The notes under the pieces are model-generated. The model worked only from the letters and a program-made list of their open reading frames with translations, ran no database searches and had not been told where the DNA came from. DNA of 16,652 bases, taken from an uncultured Collinsella sp. GTDB taxonomy: Bacteria; Actinomycetota; Coriobacteriia; Coriobacteriales; Coriobacteriaceae. The stretch lies in NCBI GenBank assembly GCA_959599615.1, contig CAUGKA010000027.1, forward strand, positions 1 to 16,652. Reading direction: 5' to 3'. Positions 14,559 through 16,652 of this stretch are shown piece by piece; positions within the stretch are counted from its first letter, which is position 1, and each line of letters starts with the position of its first letter. Made by a program: the position numbers and the translations under genes.

Positions 14559-14589
14559 ATGTGACAAAGGGACAGTCCCTTTGTCACAT
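14559..14589. repeat. Perfect 31-base REP-like palindrome, copy 2
   Basis: ATGTGACAAAGGGAC and its exact reverse complement flank a single central A: 15-base arms with no mismatch. The right end overlaps the stop codon of the HAD gene by one base. No U tract follows, so its value as a terminator is doubtful. A broken trace, TGTGACAGTCC, lies nearby at about 14523-14533. Confidence 0.75.
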
Positions 14590-15452
14590 TATTCGATGAC
14601 GGTGCGGGAGTTTTGCTTGCGCATGGTGGCGAGCATGTGTTTGGGGACGGCGTGGACCATGCAGTTGCCGATAGTTGCGCTCGCGGCGGCCTTGGCGGCG
14701 TCGCTGCCGTTTTTGGTCGCGTAGCTGTGGCGGAAACGCTTGAGCATGGCGATATCGTTGCCGCCGTCGCCGTAGACCGCGACCTCGTCCTCGGCAATAC
14801 CGTAGTAGCCCGCTAGCCAGGCCACGCTCTCGCCCTTGTTGCACGCCACGTCCGTGATCTCGAACATCACCGGGTCGAACGGCGCGTTGACCACGCGGTT
14901 CGATCGCTCGGCCAAATATGCCTTAAGGTCGCGCTCCAGCTCGGGCGAGGTCACGCGACAGTTGATCTTGCACACATCGTGGCGCAAGATGTCGCCGATC
15001 GACTGGTCGAAATACTGCTCCTCGTGATAGCCGCCACGTGCACGCATGCCACGCATCACGATACGCTTGATGGGGCTGTCCTTTTTAAAGCCCGCCTGAT
15101 GCATCTCGAACGATCCACTCGAAAACATGCCATCGGGCGTAGAACAATCAAAACAGATATCCGGAAACTCCTTGAGTAGCTCCTCGGTGATCTGCGGGTC
15201 GACGGTCCAGGTTTTGAGCACCTCGCCATGACTGTCGCGCACGATGGATCCGTTGGAGCAGCAGGCGTCAAGCGCCAGGCCTGTAAAGCCATGCTCGCCG
15301 ATCGGCAGCGTCGAGCGTCCGGTCGCGGGAACCACATGCAAGCCAGCCTCGGTCAGCTCGCGAATGGCGCGGCGGATAGTCCCATCTGCCTCGTGCAGGG
15401 CGTTAAGCAGCGTTCCGTCTAAGTCACTCGCGAACATCTTGATCATGGGCAT
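14589..15452 (-). CDS. HAD-superfamily hydrolase, Cof/YidA type
   Basis: Cof-type HAD proteins are cytosolic magnesium-dependent phosphatases acting on sugar phosphates, flavin precursors or pyridoxal phosphate. The 287-residue product has motif I DLDGTLL with nucleophile Asp10 and acid/base Asp12. It also has the motif II-type segment VVPATGRST, a C2 cap in the middle, a conserved Lys in NKGESV and motif IV GDGGNDIAML. Length is typical. The frame extends upstream, but AAGGAG lies four bases before ATG 15452 and ten before an in-frame ATG at 15446 (MIKMFASD, the more common family start); either may be used. Both starts and the ribosome binding site lie in a perfect inverted repeat. It is downstream of the MFS gene on the same strand, with 109 bases between. 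The substrate cannot be assigned. Confidence 0.93.
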   Translation of the reverse strand: MPMIKMFASDLDGTLLNALHEADGTIRRAIRELTEAGLHVVPATGRSTLPIGEHGFTGLALDACCSNGSIVRDSHGEVLKTWTVDPQITEELLKEFPDICFDCSTPDGMFSSGSFEMHQAGFKKDSPIKRIVMRGMRARGGYHEEQYFDQSIGDILRHDVCKINCRVTSPELERDLKAYLAERSNRVVNAPFDPVMFEITDVACNKGESVAWLAGYYGIAEDEVAVYGDGGNDIAMLKRFRHSYATKNGSDAAKAAASATIGNCMVHAVPKHMLATMRKQNSRTVIE

Positions 15453-15501
15453 GCCTCTCCTTCGTCTGCACGATATTGTAGACGAAGGAGAGGCATGCCC
15501 A
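15446..15501. repeat. Perfect 22-base inverted repeat over the HAD start region
   Basis: Arms 15446-15467 and 15480-15501 are exact reverse complements with a 12-base loop; in RNA the stem can extend three more pairs, leaving a six-base loop. Each arm contains the HAD ribosome binding site (GAAGGAG) or its complement, plus GCATGC. TACAAT on the minus strand (15480-15475) is a good -10 box, with TTTGGG (15503-15498) 17 bases upstream as a weak -35. Confidence 0.8.
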
Positions 15502-15561
15502 AACAATGCCGTCCCGGCGCGGCGGGCCACTGCCTCCGCAAATTCACGGTGCCCCAGCGCG

Positions 15562-16652
15562 TCAAGACAATCGCCGCAAGCGATTTTTCAGACGATAAAA
15601 CAGCACCGTCGTCAACGTCAGCACCGCCAACATGGCTGCGAATACAATCGCTGGTGTCCATCGATCATATGCAACCCCGTACGTCAATTGGCCGATAGGT
15701 GTTGCGCAGGAAAGGACCATGTAAACGACCGAAAGCACTTTTCCGCAGAGCTCAGTCGGCGCCGCCCGCTGAACAAACGCGATAATTTCAACCGACGCAA
15801 TGCTTGCCCACACCATGACCCATGCCGAACCAACCGCAAACACGGTGAACATGCATACATCTGCGCCGAACAGTAGCGTGACAATGATCGGTGCGACTCC
15901 AAAACAGATCATCGCAACATATCGACATATGCCATTGAAAGAAAAACGATGCGGCCAAATGCCGACCAAGCCACTGCCGGCAAGACCACCCAAGCCCATG
16001 GCCACCTCAACTATCCCAACGCAGGACGATTGCATGCCGAGATGCTTTGTAACAATAATGGGAGCGCCAATCGTTAGCCCAACCAACGCAAAGTTCAAAA
16101 CAGCCGCAAGCAAAATCACAGCGACCAATGATGCATTTTGCAACAGATACCGAATCGACTCCCAAAAATCGTTTCGGCATGTCGTACGAGTCGCGCCGTC
16201 TCCCATCGTTTCAGATGAGGCATTTTGCTTGAGTGCGACCCCAAACAAGAGAGCTGAAATCGCAAACGCCACCGACGCGGTTGTGCAAAGAGTATCGATG
16301 CCAAAGCACCCATAGACTGCCGTCCCGACCACAGGGCCCAAGATATTGCTCACCATGGTCATCTGCGAAACCAATGCAGTGGCCCGCTCAACCTTCTCTT
16401 CACCCGCCATGCGCACCGTCTCAATTTGGAGCATTGGCTTTAGCAGCGATTGAGCGCCATATTGAACACAAAGTATCGCTACTACGACGACCGCAAGAGG
16501 CAATGAGTGCTTCATGGGGATAGACAGCAGTGATGCAGTCATCAGAGCAATGCCGAGGGCCACGAGGGCCTCGCGATGTCTTCCCCGATCCGCCAAGATT
16601 CCGCCAGCCGGAGTTGCGAGTACGCCGGGTATGAACGCCGTCGCCACGACGG
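15562..16652 (-). CDS. MFS transporter, N-terminus beyond window
   Basis: Major facilitator superfamily permease, a proton-driven membrane transporter. About 363 residues are visible up to the TGA stop, with some ten hydrophobic helices. The visible part opens with FIPGVLATPAGGILADRGRHR, the loop 2-3 signature of the family (GxLADRxGRR-like), so helix 1 and the start of helix 2 lie beyond base 16652. A GTG at 16647 is in frame but is not the true start. A middle cytoplasmic loop (SSETMGDGATRTTCRNDF) separates the two six-helix halves. The C-terminus is basic (RLKNRLRRLS). GC content and codon use are visibly unlike the rest of the window (more AT-ending codons such as AAT, ATA and GCA), suggesting transfer. 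Its organisation resembles drug or macrolide efflux-type MFS proteins, but the substrate is not known. Confidence 0.9.
   Translation of the reverse strand, partial: VVATAFIPGVLATPAGGILADRGRHREALVALGIALMTASLLSIPMKHSLPLAVVVVAILCVQYGAQSLLKPMLQIETVRMAGEEKVERATALVSQMTMVSNILGPVVGTAVYGCFGIDTLCTTASVAFAISALLFGVALKQNASSETMGDGATRTTCRNDFWESIRYLLQNASLVAVILLAAVLNFALVGLTIGAPIIVTKHLGMQSSCVGIVEVAMGLGGLAGSGLVGIWPHRFSFNGICRYVAMICFGVAPIIVTLLFGADVCMFTVFAVGSAWVMVWASIASVEIIAFVQRAAPTELCGKVLSVVYMVLSCATPIGQLTYGVAYDRWTPAIVFAAMLAVLTLTTVLFYRLKNRLRRLS

Noticed and set aside
13846..14589. Possible CRISPR array from repeated palindromes
   Set aside because: Only three diverged palindromes at irregular spacing, no uniform spacers and no cas genes.
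15495..15698. Plus-strand frame of 67 codons preceded by a good AAGGAG
   Set aside because: The ribosome binding site is only the mirror copy made by the inverted repeat, and the frame is antisense to the MFS 3' end with no recognisable product. Noted because it might be translated by accident.

Overview
The window is high-GC bacterial DNA with actinobacterial-style codon use: third positions are mostly G or C, and TTA, CTA and TCA codons are nearly absent from the largest gene. The gene set fits a strict gut anaerobe of the Coriobacteriia, most likely Collinsella or a close relative. It includes a giant two-module acyl-CoA dehydratase activase, a short OPT transporter, a DUF389 protein, CoaX and Lgt. 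The genus is inference; no rRNA or other marker is present.

Layout. Bases 1-2780 hold a minus-strand housekeeping cluster read coaX, dCMP deaminase, NifU-like scaffold, lgt (its 3' end is cut by the window edge). A divergent intergenic region with a palindrome separates coaX from an OPT-family transporter (2973-4676, +), which ends in a clear intrinsic terminator. A DUF389 membrane protein with its own good promoter follows (4892-6031, +). It meets a small membrane-anchored hypothetical protein (6157-6606, -) tail to tail. Next is a 3-hydroxyacyl-CoA dehydrogenase gene split by a one-base frameshift (6877-7835, -). A gene-free stretch of about 400 bases holds a long imperfect inverted repeat and ends in the very strong terminator of the next unit. 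That unit is a two-gene operon: a TetR-family regulator with palindromic operator candidates in front of it, and a 1593-residue activase (8250-13753, -). The right end holds a HAD-family phosphatase and a partial MFS transporter of visibly lower GC (14589-16652, -).

The most unusual part is the roughly 835-base gap 13754-14588. It contains an unlisted 41-codon minus-strand gene for a hydrophobic peptide with a strongly basic tail. The gene has a near-perfect Shine-Dalgarno sequence that is locked in a hairpin. A LexA-box-like palindrome lies about 90 bases upstream. An opposing plus-strand promoter would make a short hairpin-rich RNA overlapping the 3' end of the peptide gene. This is the architecture of a type I toxin-antitoxin locus, possibly under SOS control. 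It is framed by REP-like palindromes sharing the apex RCAGT(C/T)CCTTTG, and adjoins a 199-base element bounded by a perfect 17-base inverted repeat. All of this is read from sequence alone and is untested.

A second unusual structure is a perfect 22-base inverted repeat over the ribosome binding site and start of the HAD gene. Read-through RNA from the MFS gene would lock that site, whereas RNA from a promoter inside the repeat would leave it free.
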